This document shows, piece by piece, positions 1-7,505 of a stretch of DNA of 14,218 nt; the first letter of the stretch is position 1; every line of letters starts with the position of its first letter. The position numbers and the translations under genes are program-made. Below the pieces are notes generated by a model that worked only from the letters and a program-made list of their open reading frames with translations, did no database searches and was not told where the DNA came from. Origin of the DNA: Hyphomicrobiaceae bacterium (lineage in GTDB: Bacteria; Pseudomonadota; Alphaproteobacteria; Rhizobiales; JAKIUO01); assembly GCA_021647535.1 (NCBI GenBank), contig JAKIUO010000070.1, positions 1-14,218 of the forward strand, in the 5' to 3' direction.

Positions 1-1
1 A

Positions 2-115
2 GATTACGATCACCTTCTCGATGCAACATGCCACGCATGGAACAATCTGTGCGACATGCCCGGAAAAATCCGCCAGATAACAAAACGAGAATGGGCAGAA
101 CGCGTCATCTTTTAG
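2..115 (+). pseudogene. IS630-type transposase, C-terminal tail (cut by window edge)
   Basis: Reading from base 2, an open frame enters from the left edge and stops at TAG 113-115, giving about 37 residues. The pattern is an aspartate-rich start, an AWN motif, then K-I-R-x-I-x-x-R-E-W-A near the end. This resembles the usual C-terminus of IS630/Tc1-mariner family transposases (AWN...I...RxWA). The catalytic DDE domain would lie left of the window, so activity cannot be judged. The stop is only about 11-14 bases before the point where an IS3-type transposase sequence begins in another frame. That fits the end of an IS630-type element, which normally inserts at TA; TA dinucleotides occur at 125-126 and 128-129. 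The family call rests on a short stretch only. Confidence 0.55.
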
Positions 116-129
116 GGCGGTTGGTATTA

Positions 130-456
130 CACGGAAAACCAGAGATTTTTAACAAGGATCAGGGAAGCCAGTTTACCAGCATGGCCTTCACGGATGTGCT
201 GAAAAATGCTGGCATCAAAATCTCGATGGACGGCAAGGGAGCCTGGCGCGACAATGTCTTTGTCGAACGTCTCTGGCACACCATCAAATATGAGGAGGTC
301 TACCTGCATGCTTATGAAAACGTGCCGCAAGCAAGGACGGGTATCAAAAAATATCTGACCTTCTACAATGAAAAAAGACCCCATTCATCGCTTGACCGGC
401 AAACCCCGGATCAGTTTTACTTCAACCCGCCGCAACCCATCCCGGTCGCAGCATGA
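130..456 (+). pseudogene. IS3-family transposase (OrfB) 3' fragment
   Basis: This is the C-terminal part of an IS3-family DDE integrase (rve domain). It starts at the HGKPEIF motif, contains the second catalytic Asp in DQGSQFTS and the catalytic Glu in VERLW exactly 35 residues later (DD35E spacing), and ends with the Y-N-x-x-R-P-H-x-x-L motif and TPDQFYF. A full OrfB is about 280 residues; the N-terminal half with the first catalytic Asp is missing. Upstream codons in the same frame do not look like IS3 sequence, and the frame there overlaps the IS630-type tail in a different phase, so the ATG at 28 is not the true start. The copy is almost certainly inactive, probably interrupted by the other element. 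Confidence 0.85.
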
Positions 457-492
457 AAAAGGCCAGAACCCACTTATAAAACCAACCCAAAC

Positions 493-517
493 TGTCCAAA
501 CAAACCGAGCCACTTCT
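493..517 (+). repeat. Likely right-end inverted repeat of the IS3-type element
   Basis: The 25 bases beginning TGTCCAAACAAACCGAG closely resemble the terminal repeats of IS3-family elements, which read TGTCCAAACAACC..CCAC..CA at the right end. It lies 36 bases after the transposase stop, a normal distance. The final dinucleotide here is CT rather than the canonical CA, so the end may be decayed or off by a few bases. The matching left end is not in the window. Confidence 0.5.
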
Positions 518-630
518 AAGGGCATCAAACAGTGTCGCATTGCTCATAGATTGAGCCTCCTCATCTTCATGAGGAAAATATGAAACCCATTTACCCACTC
601 ATTCAATGCGGTGAATTGAATCGCCCTGAC
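518..630. other. Intergenic stretch between IS remnant and DUF2065 gene
   Basis: No gene seen. Two short perfect inverted repeats occur: CCTCAT/ATGAGG at 559-574 (6-bp arms, loop of 4) and ATTCAAT/ATTGAAT at 601-621 (7-bp arms, loop of 7). Neither is followed by a T-run on the minus strand, so they do not look like Rho-independent terminators for the hfl operon. Confidence 0.4.
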
Positions 631-819
631 TCACCCCCGCACCAGCCAGACGACAAACACCCCAAAGGCGATCGCAACAGCGCCACTGGAGCGGATCTGT
701 CCGTCGGAAACCTCCTGCATCTGCAACGCCATTTTCACGAAGAAACGCGGAAAAAGCGCCCAGATCAAGCCTTCAATGACAAAGACCAGACCGAGGGCCG
801 AAAGTAATTCAGTACTCAC
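631..819 (-). CDS. DUF2065 small inner-membrane protein
   Basis: The 62-residue protein has two hydrophobic segments (about residues 5-22 and 44-60) joined by a short basic/polar loop containing the LFPRFFVKMALQM stretch. This matches the DUF2065 (YjeT-like) family in size and pattern. The start is GTG at 819; a strong AAGGAGG ribosome binding site lies just upstream, which decides it. The gene starts 36 bases after the hflC stop on the same strand, so it is probably the distal gene of the hflK-hflC operon. DUF2065 genes commonly sit next to hflC in proteobacteria; the function is unknown, and a role near the HflKC/FtsH quality-control complex is only inference from context. In many relatives a degP-type protease gene follows; here IS remnants lie downstream instead. 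Confidence 0.85.
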   Translation of the reverse strand: MSTELLSALGLVFVIEGLIWALFPRFFVKMALQMQEVSDGQIRSSGAVAIAFGVFVVWLVRG

Positions 820-855
820 CTTTCGCCCTCCTTTGTGGTCTGTCCCCAGAAAAGA

Positions 856-1740
856 CTATCGCTTTCCTGAAGCCTGATTGAAATAGCGGAAAAATTCGCT
901 ATCTGGTGACAAAAGCATACGGGTATTGCTCCCTTTCAGGCCCTTCTCATAGGCTTCCATGGAGCGGTAAAAGGCGAAGAAATCCGGGTCTTTGCCAAAG
1001 GCCGCCGCATAGATTCTATTGCGCTCGGCATCGCCTTCACCTCTAGTGATAGAGGCTCTTCGATTGGCTTCGGCCTTGATCTCAATGACTTCACGATCCG
1101 TTTTGGCCCGAATGATCTGTGCCTGTTCATTGCCCTCGGCTCTGATTTTCTTGGCGACGCGCACACGTTCTGAAATCATTCGCTCAAAGACTTTTTTCGA
1201 GTTGTCAGCCGGCAGGTCAGCCCGCTTGATACGCACATCGATAAATTTAACGCCAATGCTCTCTGCCGTTTGGTTCATCTCTGTCAGAATGCGGCTCATC
1301 ATCAACTCACGCTTGTCACGGACAATTTCCAGATAGGTCGAGGCCCCGAGCACGCCGCGCAAGGATTTCTCCAAAATGGATTCCAGACGACGGTTCGCCC
1401 CGCTCACATTGCGAACGGACTGAAACAGTTTCAACGGATTATTGATCTGATAACGCCCAAAAGCATCAATGATCAAGGGCACTTTTCCAGCCGTCACAGC
1501 TTCGAGTGGACGCGCATCAAGGTCAAGAATACGCTTGTCGAAATAGATCACGTCATACCAGGGCATTTTGGTGTAAAGCCCGGCATTGTTCTCTTTTGGA
1601 TGGGCGTTCACCACCCGCACCAGCTCGCCAAATTCAAGAACGACGGCTTGCCGGGTCTGCTTGACGATAAACAGGCTGAAATACGCCAAAACGGCGAGAG
1701 CTGCCAGCACAATTAAAGTTAATCCTGAAAGAATACGCAT
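856..1740 (-). CDS. hflC: HflC, SPFH-domain subunit of the FtsH-modulating HflKC complex
   Basis: The 294-residue protein has one N-terminal membrane segment (about residues 5-26) followed by a periplasmic SPFH/band-7 domain (starting near QTRQAVVLEFGE) and a long charged helical region with RVAKKIRAEG and AEANRRASITRGEGDAER. Length and order match HflC. HflC pairs with HflK in a large membrane-anchored assembly that encloses the FtsH protease and modulates its degradation of membrane proteins. The ATG shares one base with the hflK stop (TAATG), and a strong AAGGAGGG site lies inside the end of hflK, so translation of the two is probably coupled. The stop is TAG at 856-858. Confidence 0.96.
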   Translation of the reverse strand: MRILSGLTLIVLAALAVLAYFSLFIVKQTRQAVVLEFGELVRVVNAHPKENNAGLYTKMPWYDVIYFDKRILDLDARPLEAVTAGKVPLIIDAFGRYQINNPLKLFQSVRNVSGANRRLESILEKSLRGVLGASTYLEIVRDKRELMMSRILTEMNQTAESIGVKFIDVRIKRADLPADNSKKVFERMISERVRVAKKIRAEGNEQAQIIRAKTDREVIEIKAEANRRASITRGEGDAERNRIYAAAFGKDPDFFAFYRSMEAYEKGLKGSNTRMLLSPDSEFFRYFNQASGKR

Positions 1741-2903
1741 TAGCGTGACCCTCCTTGTCCAGAGCGGTTTTTCGTCAGACCATCCAAGGGGAGATAAGGC
1801 ACGACACCGCTGCCGCCCTTGCCTTTATTGTCAAGAATGATTTTATCCATGCCGCCCATAACCCGTTCCATGGTTTCCAGATAGAGGCGCTTGCGCGTCA
1901 CATCTGGGGCCTTTTTATATTCGACATAAATTTTATTGAAGCGCTCGGCCTCACCCTGAGCTTCCTTGACAATGCGTGCCTTGTAGCCTTCTGATTTCTC
2001 AATCATTTGCTGAGCATCACCGCGCGCTCTGGGAATGAGCTTATTGCGATAGGCATCTGCCTGCCTTTGATAGCGCGCCTTGTCCTGCTGAGCCGCCGTG
2101 ATATCACGAAAGGCCGGTTTGACAGGAGCGGGCGGGAAAGCGCTTTGCATATTGACATTGACGATCATGACGCCAGCGTTATAGCTTTCCAGCGTTCTTT
2201 GCATGATCTTTTTGACTTCAACCTCGATATCGGCGCGATGATCTGAAATGGTTGTATCCAATGTGTTACGACCAACAACCTCACGAATGGCACTCTCGGA
2301 AACCTCTTTGACGGTATTGACGGGATCCTGAATGTTGAACAGATATTTATACGCCTCCGCAGGATTGACCTGCCATTGCACGACGAAATCGACATCGACG
2401 ATATTTTCATCTCCTGTCAGCATCAGGCTTTCTTCTGGCACATCACGCACACCACCACCTGCCCTGACACGACCAAAACGGTCAGGCCGACTGCCACGCA
2501 AACCGATTTCCACAGTCCGCAAGCGGGTTACATTGACCTTTTCCACATCATCGATTGGATAGGGCCAGCGCAGTTTCAGGCCGGGGGACAATTGATGGTG
2601 ATATTTGCCAAAGCGCGTCACCACACCAAGCTGATCCTGGTCGACGCGCACAAAAAATCCGTACCAGATGATAGCCATCAAGCCCGCAATAGCCATCAAA
2701 AGGATCAAAGGCCAGCTGCCATTATTGCCCGGCATGGCCTGTTTCAAACGGTCTTGCGAACGTTTCAGCATTTCTTCCAGATCGGGCTGGTTGCCAGAGC
2801 CGCCGCCCTTTTTGCCGCCGCCCCAAGGACCACCGGGACCACCACTGCCACCACCGCCGGGCTTCCAGCCGCCATTTCCGCCGTTTTGACCACTCCAGGG
2901 CAT
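1740..2903 (-). CDS. hflK: HflK, SPFH-domain subunit of the FtsH-modulating HflKC complex
   Basis: The 387-residue protein has a Gly/Pro/Trp-rich cytoplasmic N-terminus (residues 1-38), typical of HflK, then a membrane helix at about 64-84 and an SPFH domain beginning VRVDQDQLGVVTRFGKY. A coiled region with RARGDAQQMIEKSEGYKA follows, and the C-terminal tail is Gly-rich. HflK with HflC forms the FtsH-regulating complex. A Gly/Arg-rich insertion around residues 143-156 (GRVRAGGGVRD) precedes the conserved E-E-S-L-M-L-T-G-D-E-N motif; such loops are common in alphaproteobacterial HflK. The upstream gap to folA is about 200 bp and holds a good promoter, so the hfl genes can be transcribed separately from thyA-folA. 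Confidence 0.96.
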   Translation of the reverse strand: MPWSGQNGGNGGWKPGGGGSGGPGGPWGGGKKGGGSGNQPDLEEMLKRSQDRLKQAMPGNNGSWPLILLMAIAGLMAIIWYGFFVRVDQDQLGVVTRFGKYHHQLSPGLKLRWPYPIDDVEKVNVTRLRTVEIGLRGSRPDRFGRVRAGGGVRDVPEESLMLTGDENIVDVDFVVQWQVNPAEAYKYLFNIQDPVNTVKEVSESAIREVVGRNTLDTTISDHRADIEVEVKKIMQRTLESYNAGVMIVNVNMQSAFPPAPVKPAFRDITAAQQDKARYQRQADAYRNKLIPRARGDAQQMIEKSEGYKARIVKEAQGEAERFNKIYVEYKKAPDVTRKRLYLETMERVMGGMDKIILDNKGKGGSGVVPYLPLDGLTKNRSGQGGSR

Positions 2904-3046
2904 GTTTGCCTATCCTTCATGTTGCGGACCATTAGGGTCCATAATAACAGTTTGATGAACGTGTTGCGCTTGATCTGATCCAAATTTCTGTATCCTGAGC
3001 CTCTCGGATAAAGAAAATCGAATAATCAAAACCTTGTTTTGTTGCG

Positions 3047-3075
3047 TATATAGGATAGCCGTACCGTGTATGCAA
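3047..3075 (-). promoter_or_regulatory. Candidate sigma70-type promoter for hflK-hflC-DUF2065
   Basis: On the minus strand TTGCAT (3075-3070) is followed after exactly 17 bases by TATATA (3052-3047). Transcription would begin near 3040, leaving a leader of about 137 nt before the hflK ATG. The region 2904-3105 has no convincing gene. Confidence 0.5.
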
Positions 3076-3105
3076 CGATACTCCCGGCACAACTTAGCGT
3101 TTTTT

Positions 3106-3636
3106 TTATTTTTCCAGAACTATAAAAGACATATCGGCTTCATCTTTGGGGCCGGCCTCGCGATATTCTCGCGAAACTTCCACAAAACCCAGCCTGTGTA
3201 ATTCCTCATCTGGCCAGAAATGCGTGTCCCCTTGTGGTTCCATATGAATTTGCGTCTTGTAAATCCGGCAAACCAGTGAATTTTGCAGCATTTGCACATA
3301 AATCGCGCCGCCGCCAATCACCATAACTTCATCGCCCCCTTCCTTTTTCAAGGAGGAAAGGGCCAGACCAAGGGCGCGATCAATCGAAGTCACACGAAAC
3401 ACGCCCTGCGCCTCAAAATCAGGGTTTTGGGAAATCACAATGTTTTTGCGTCCCACCAGCGGCTTGCCCAGACTTTCAAAGGTCTTGCGCCCCATGATCA
3501 CCGGCTTGCCCATAGTGGCCTTGCGAAAATATTTCATATCGCTGGAACATTTCCACGGGATCTTGTTGCCCGCCCCGATCACCCCATTATCCGCCACCGC
3601 AACGATCATGGCTATTTTGCACCTTGTTTCACTCAC
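3106..3636 (-). CDS. folA: Dihydrofolate reductase
   Basis: The 176-residue protein reduces dihydrofolate to tetrahydrofolate with NADPH, regenerating the cofactor consumed by the adjacent thymidylate synthase. Seen: the N-terminal strand IVAVADNGVIG, the substrate-site Trp28 in KIPW, the catalytic acidic residue Asp33 (SSDMKYF), the NADPH-binding GRKTFES segment (49-55), the GGGAIY motif (108-113) and the Thr of GDTHFW (138). The start is GTG at 3636, overlapping the thyA TGA as GTGA. An internal ATG at residue 10 would leave too short a lead into the first strand. The overlap indicates translational coupling with thyA. The stop is TAA in a T-rich stretch. Confidence 0.96.
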   Translation of the reverse strand: MSETRCKIAMIVAVADNGVIGAGNKIPWKCSSDMKYFRKATMGKPVIMGRKTFESLGKPLVGRKNIVISQNPDFEAQGVFRVTSIDRALGLALSSLKKEGGDEVMVIGGGAIYVQMLQNSLVCRIYKTQIHMEPQGDTHFWPDEELHRLGFVEVSREYREAGPKDEADMSFIVLEK

Positions 3637-4442
3637 ACTGACACCTTCGCCTTGATATGGGAGTGCGGATCATAGCCGACAAGCTCAAAATCATCGAATT
3701 TGAATGAGAAAATATCCTTGGTGTCCGGGTTGATATTCATGTGCGGCAGGGCTTTGGGCTGCCTTGAAAGCTGCAAATCAGCCTGCTCCAGATGGTTCAG
3801 ATAAAGATGGGCATCGCCAAATGTGTGGATAAACTCGCCCGCCTCATACCCACAAACCTGCGCCATCATTTGCGTCAGCAAGGCATATGAAGCGATATTA
3901 AACGGCACTCCCAGAAAAATATCCGCCGAGCGCTGATAAAGCTGACAGGACAATTTACCATCCGCCACATAGAACTGGAACAGACAATGACACGGCGGCA
4001 GCGCCATCTCATCGACCAGCGCCGGGTTCCAGGCCGAAACGATATGGCGGCGACTGTTCGGGTTGGTTTTGAGACTCTCAACCACTTGCGAAATCTGGTC
4101 GATGCCTTGCGCACTCCCATCCGCGCCCCCAAACACGGGCCAAGAACGCCATTGCGAGCCATAAACCGGTCCCAGATCGCCATTTTCATCAGCCCAGTCA
4201 TCCCAGATACGCACTTTATTATTGCGCAGATAGGCAATATTGGTATCTCCCGTCAAAAACCATAACAGCTCATGGATAATCGAACGCAGATGCAGTTTTT
4301 TGGTGGTCAGCACCGGAAAGCCCTTCGTCAGATCAAAGCGCATCTGGTGGCCAAACACAGACAAGGTGCCGGTGCCCGTGCGGTCCCCCTTGCGGGTTCC
4401 GTCTTCACGCACAAGGCGCATCAATTCGAGATATTGCTGCAT
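3633..4442 (-). CDS. thyA: Thymidylate synthase (ThyA type)
   Basis: The 269-residue protein methylates dUMP to dTMP using methylenetetrahydrofolate, producing dihydrofolate for FolA. Motifs seen: the phosphate-binding RTGTGTLSVFG (21-31), the nucleophilic Cys151 in PPCHCLFQFYV, QRSADIFLGVPFNIASY (170-186), with the dUMP-contacting Asp174 and Asn182, and HTFGDAHLY (206-214). The ATG at 4442 (MQQYLELM) matches the family N-terminus; a longer in-frame start at 4487 would add 15 unrelated residues. A weak AGGG site precedes the chosen start. Length is normal (E. coli 264). It is the first gene of the minus-strand run and overlaps folA by 4 bases. Confidence 0.97.
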   Translation of the reverse strand: MQQYLELMRLVREDGTRKGDRTGTGTLSVFGHQMRFDLTKGFPVLTTKKLHLRSIIHELLWFLTGDTNIAYLRNNKVRIWDDWADENGDLGPVYGSQWRSWPVFGGADGSAQGIDQISQVVESLKTNPNSRRHIVSAWNPALVDEMALPPCHCLFQFYVADGKLSCQLYQRSADIFLGVPFNIASYALLTQMMAQVCGYEAGEFIHTFGDAHLYLNHLEQADLQLSRQPKALPHMNINPDTKDIFSFKFDDFELVGYDPHSHIKAKVSV

Positions 4443-4593
4443 GTAAATTAACCCTGTTTTTGTCCGTATAGCGCCTGAGCCAACCAAGGCTTGAACTTGT
4501 CACCTAAATATTGTTGTATACTCGAAAACCCGAAAAAGGTTGCGAAAAACCGTTGTCCGTTCAAAGAGGTTCACCCGTCAGCAGTCAAATCTC

Positions 4594-4613
4594 TTGTAGC
4601 CGCTGGCTATAAT
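4594..4613 (+). promoter_or_regulatory. Possible -10 promoter element upstream of the channel gene
   Basis: A perfect TATAAT lies at 4608-4613, only 9 bases before the preferred channel start at 4623; no -35 hexamer stands out at 17 bases. Used as a promoter, it would give an almost leaderless mRNA. A second candidate (TATACT at 4517-4522 with TTGAAC at 4491-4496, spacer 20) lies further up in the thyA/channel divergent region. Confidence 0.25.
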
Positions 4614-4622
4614 ACGCCACAT

Positions 4623-5435
4623 ATGACACAGATTGATCCACAAAACCAAAAAAAGAAAAAGCCCCCTTCCCTTTTACGTCGGGGATTGGCTTTCCTCTAT
4701 TTCGACGACAACTGGACCTCAACGATCTTTCGTTATTCCATGTTGGTCTTTGACATTTTCACCGTGTCGTTTTTTATCTATCTGTCCCTGTCAGACCACT
4801 CCAACCCGTTGTTCCGGCCCATTGAAATCGGCATTGGCATTGTTGTACTGCTGGATTTTCTGGCGCGCTATTTTCTGGCCCACCGCAAATGGCGCTATTT
4901 GCTGCAAATCACCACACTGGCCGATATTGTCGTACTGTTTTCGCTGTTCATCCCGACTTTTATCGACAATTACGCCTTTTTGCGCATATTGCGTGCCTTG
5001 CGGATTTTGCGCTCCAAACACATTATGCAGGATCTGCGCGAGCGCAGCCGCTTTATCCGCCGCAATGAGGAGGTCATTCAGAGTTTCGTCAACCTGTTTG
5101 TCTTTATCTTTGTGATGACCTCGATTGTCTTTGAATTGCAGGTGCGCATCAACCCCGACATCAATAATCACATTGACGCGCTGTATTTCACCGTCGCCAC
5201 CCTGACCACCACCGGCTATGGCGATATTACCATTGTCGGCACGCATGGCCGCTTGCTATCGGTGTTTATCATGGTTTTGGGGGTTTCGCTCTTCTTGCGC
5301 CTGCTGCAAACGCTGTTTCGTCCCATCAAGGTGCATATTCGCTGCCAGCATTGTGGACTGATCCGCCACGAACCTGATGCCTCGCATTGCAAGCATTGCG
5401 GCAATATTATTAATATCACGAATGAGGGAGATTAG
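4623..5435 (+). CDS. Voltage-sensor-type potassium channel with C-terminal zinc ribbon
   Basis: The product is a 270-residue inner-membrane ion channel from the ATG at 4623. It has the 6-helix plan: S1 about 37-56, S2 66-86, S3 97-113, S4 118-132 with Arg at 121, 124, 127 and 130 (every third residue, as in a voltage sensor), S5 152-171, then pore helix and selectivity filter T195-T-T-G-Y-G-D201, and S6 209-231. The TTGYGD filter predicts K+ selectivity. Straight after S6 comes a small cytoplasmic domain with Cys241, 244, 256 and 259 (two CxxC knuckles), read as a zinc ribbon. No RCK/TrkA domain is present. The frame is open back to a TTG at 4491, but those 44 codons do not look like protein. 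It is divergent from thyA and convergent with pleD. Confidence 0.88.
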   Translation: MTQIDPQNQKKKKPPSLLRRGLAFLYFDDNWTSTIFRYSMLVFDIFTVSFFIYLSLSDHSNPLFRPIEIGIGIVVLLDFLARYFLAHRKWRYLLQITTLADIVVLFSLFIPTFIDNYAFLRILRALRILRSKHIMQDLRERSRFIRRNEEVIQSFVNLFVFIFVMTSIVFELQVRINPDINNHIDALYFTVATLTTTGYGDITIVGTHGRLLSVFIMVLGVSLFLRLLQTLFRPIKVHIRCQHCGLIRHEPDASHCKHCGNIINITNEGD

Positions 5436-5599
5436 CCGCACGGCGAACTCGCTACGCGAGCGAGGCCAGCCTCGCGCTCTGCTGGGAGAAGACCTCCCAG
5501 ACCCACCCTTTTTTAATTTTCAAAAAGAAGGGGGTTTGGGGGAAAACTTTTCCCCAAGCAGGTGTGGACGGCAGTCCACTTGCAAAGCAAAACCCGCCC
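5436..5599. repeat. Intergenic repeat, copy A (between convergent channel and pleD)
   Basis: The 164-bp stretch is dense in hairpins: CTCGC/GCGAG (5448-5460), CGAGG/CCTCG (about 5460-5473), CTGGGAG/CTCCCAG with loop AAGAC (5482-5500), GGGGAAAA/TTTTCCCC (5539-5555) and GTGGAC/GTCCAC with loop GGCA (5564-5579), the last flanked by GCA (5558-5560) and TGC (5581-5583). The 3' half aligns with 13310-13395 and partly with 12560-12645. The strong stems between convergent genes could also stop transcription from both sides. Confidence 0.65.
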
Positions 5600-6973
5600 T
5601 TACGCAGCATTGCTGACGACCTGGTTTCGTCCTGATTTCTTCGCCTTGTAAAGAGCTTCATCGGCGCGTTTCAGCAGGCTGTCAATGGTATCCTTGCTTG
5701 AGCATACAGAACTCAGGCCTATGCTGGTGGTCACCGTAATATTGTCGTCCCCTTCAGAGATTTTAAAAGGCGTGTCCTCGATAACGGCCCGCAATCTCTC
5801 GCCAACGATTTGTGCTTTTTCCTCTGTGGTTTTGGGCAGCACAATCAAGAACTCCTCGCCACCAATACGAAAGGCCATATCCAGTCGACGAATATTTTGC
5901 TGCAAACGTGAGCTGAACTGGCGCAAAACCTGATCGCCAATATCATGGCCGTAATTGTCATTGACCGACTTGAAAAAATCAATATCTGCCAAGATCACCG
6001 ATAGGCCCTTTTGGGTGCGCAGACTGTCTTCAATCATCGCTTGCAACTGCTCTTCGAGGTGGCGACGATTAAACATACCGGTCAGCGGGTCGCGAGAGGC
6101 CTGCTCAACGCGCTCTTCAAGACGCTTGTAAAGATGTTCAGAAAAACGGCGGCGCTTGATCTGGGTCCGCACCCGAGCCAGCAGCTCGTTGCGATCAACC
6201 GGACGAATAACAAAATCATTAACGCCCAGATCAAGAGCGCGCAGCATACGTTCTTTATCCCCCTGCTCACTCAGCACCATAATTGGCAAATGCCGTGTTT
6301 TGCCGAGCGAACGGATATGGGAACAAAAATGCAAGGCATCGGCGCCTTCCATATCCAGGCTGACCAGCACCAGATCTATATCATGCTTGCCCAGCAAACC
6401 TTGGGCTTCTTCCTGAGAGCGAGCGAGCAAAACCTCGTGGTTCTCTTCAAGCACTACTTTTATTCTTTTGGCGATCGCAGCACGATCTTCAACCAGAAGC
6501 AAAGTGCCCTTTGCTTCCTTTGAATTTATATCATTGATGAGATCTGAACCCGCAATCCCTTGATCCATAGTGGTGAGGCGCATCACCAACTCATCCGAAA
6601 GCTGCTTGACCCGCGCCAGATTTTTGACCCGTGTTATAAGGGCAATATCATCGACCGGCTTGGCCAAAAAATCATCAGCCCCCGCTTCCAGCCCGCGAAT
6701 ACGGTCAGAGGGCTGATCAAGCGCTGTCACCATGACCACTGGTATCATCTGTGTTTTGGGATCGGCTTTTAACCGCCTGCACACCTCAAAGCCATCCATC
6801 CCCGGCATCATGACATCAAGCAGCACAACGTCAGCATGTTCGCGCCCGCAGATTTCCAGCGCCTCATAGCCGCTATTGGCGGTCAGCACTTCGAAATATT
6901 CCGCCCGCAAACGCGCTTCGAGCAATTTAATATTGGCTGCATTGTCATCAACAACAAGGACGCGGGCGGTCAT
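5600..6973 (-). CDS. pleD: PleD, response regulator / diguanylate cyclase
   Basis: The 457-residue protein (Caulobacter PleD is 454) makes c-di-GMP from two GTP. The first receiver (1-120) has the acidic pair D9-D10, phospho-acceptor Asp53 and Lys105. The second receiver (about 155-275) is degenerate: Ser205 occupies the phospho-Asp position, as expected for the adaptor domain used in dimerisation. The GGDEF domain (about 290-455) has DPLTGMFNRRHL and the active-site GGEEF at 371-375. The product-inhibition I-site RxxD is present at R362-D365, five residues before GGEEF. In Caulobacter PleD controls the swarmer-to-stalked transition and is activated by PleC/DivJ. It lies 87 bp downstream of divK on the same strand, the classic divK-pleD order. 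Confidence 0.94.
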   Translation of the reverse strand: MTARVLVVDDNAANIKLLEARLRAEYFEVLTANSGYEALEICGREHADVVLLDVMMPGMDGFEVCRRLKADPKTQMIPVVMVTALDQPSDRIRGLEAGADDFLAKPVDDIALITRVKNLARVKQLSDELVMRLTTMDQGIAGSDLINDINSKEAKGTLLLVEDRAAIAKRIKVVLEENHEVLLARSQEEAQGLLGKHDIDLVLVSLDMEGADALHFCSHIRSLGKTRHLPIMVLSEQGDKERMLRALDLGVNDFVIRPVDRNELLARVRTQIKRRRFSEHLYKRLEERVEQASRDPLTGMFNRRHLEEQLQAMIEDSLRTQKGLSVILADIDFFKSVNDNYGHDIGDQVLRQFSSRLQQNIRRLDMAFRIGGEEFLIVLPKTTEEKAQIVGERLRAVIEDTPFKISEGDDNITVTTSIGLSSVCSSKDTIDSLLKRADEALYKAKKSGRNQVVSNAA

Positions 6974-7060
6974 AAGGATCTCGTTTGCTATCAGCTATTT
7001 AAAATGGGACTCCAGAAACTGCATGATAGCGCAAACTTATTAAAATTTTTGTCCAAACAA

Positions 7061-7432
7061 TCAGGCATCACCAATAAATTTGCGGATGGTTTCGATAAAG
7101 GCCGGGATGGAAATGGGTTTGGCGATATAGGCTTCGCACCCCCCTTCCCTGATGCGTTCTTCATCCCCCTTCATGGCAAAAGCGGTAACGGCAACCACTG
7201 GAATATCGTGCAGCTCATCATCATCCTTGATCCATTTGGTGACTTCCAGCCCTGACACTTCAGGCAGCTGAATATCCATGATGATGAGATCAGGGTGGTG
7301 CTCGCGGGCAATCGCCAGAGCATCCATGCCATTGCGGGTTTCCAGCACATTATAGCCGTGCGCATCGAGCAGGTCATGAAACAGCTTCATGTTGAGCTCA
7401 TTATCTTCAACGATCAATATGGTTTTGGTCAT
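7061..7432 (-). CDS. divK: DivK, single-domain cell-cycle response regulator
   Basis: The 123-residue protein consists only of a receiver domain. It matches Caulobacter DivK through most of its length: TILIVEDNELNMKLFHDLL at the start, phospho-acceptor Asp53 in IIMDIQLPE, SGLEVTKWIKDDDEL, VAVTAFAMKGDEERIREGG and the KPIS end. DivK acts through DivJ, PleC and DivL/CckA to set CtrA activity during asymmetric division. The ATG at 7432 gives the family N-terminus MTKT; ATG 7441 (three residues longer) is a possible alternative, and the longer frame to 7528 is not convincing. It is followed by pleD and is divergent from the DUF3572 gene. Confidence 0.94.
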   Translation of the reverse strand: MTKTILIVEDNELNMKLFHDLLDAHGYNVLETRNGMDALAIAREHHPDLIIMDIQLPEVSGLEVTKWIKDDDELHDIPVVAVTAFAMKGDEERIREGGCEAYIAKPISIPAFIETIRKFIGDA

Positions 7433-7461
7433 GGGTTCCATCACGGTTTTGCTTGAAGGAC

Positions 7462-7485
7462 CTTCTTCTACAATTAAAGAAGAAG
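7462..7485 (-). promoter_or_regulatory. Perfect 8-bp hairpin in the divK leader
   Basis: CTTCTTCT and AGAAGAAG pair perfectly around the 8-base loop ACAATTAA (plus-strand reading). If transcription starts near 7499 the hairpin lies in the divK 5' leader, about 30 bases before the start codon, with an AAGG motif directly after it. Confidence 0.4.
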
Positions 7486-7505
7486 TATCCAATTCCCTCC
7501 AGATG

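Noticed and set aside
28..129. N-terminal part of the open frame starting at ATG 28
   Set aside because: It is an out-of-phase reading of the IS630-type tail; IS3 homology begins only at about 130.
559..621. Short inverted repeats as terminators of the hfl operon
   Set aside because: Neither is followed by a run of T on the minus strand.
2376..2978. 200-codon plus-strand open frame
   Set aside because: It lies antisense to hflK, whose protein matches its family throughout; the plus-strand product has no recognisable features.
2910..3092. 60-codon minus-strand open frame in the hflK leader
   Set aside because: It contains the predicted promoter, has no protein-like pattern and no ribosome site.
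4443..4487. Longer thyA start
   Set aside because: The additional 15 residues are unlike ThyA; the family begins MQQYLxLM at 4442.
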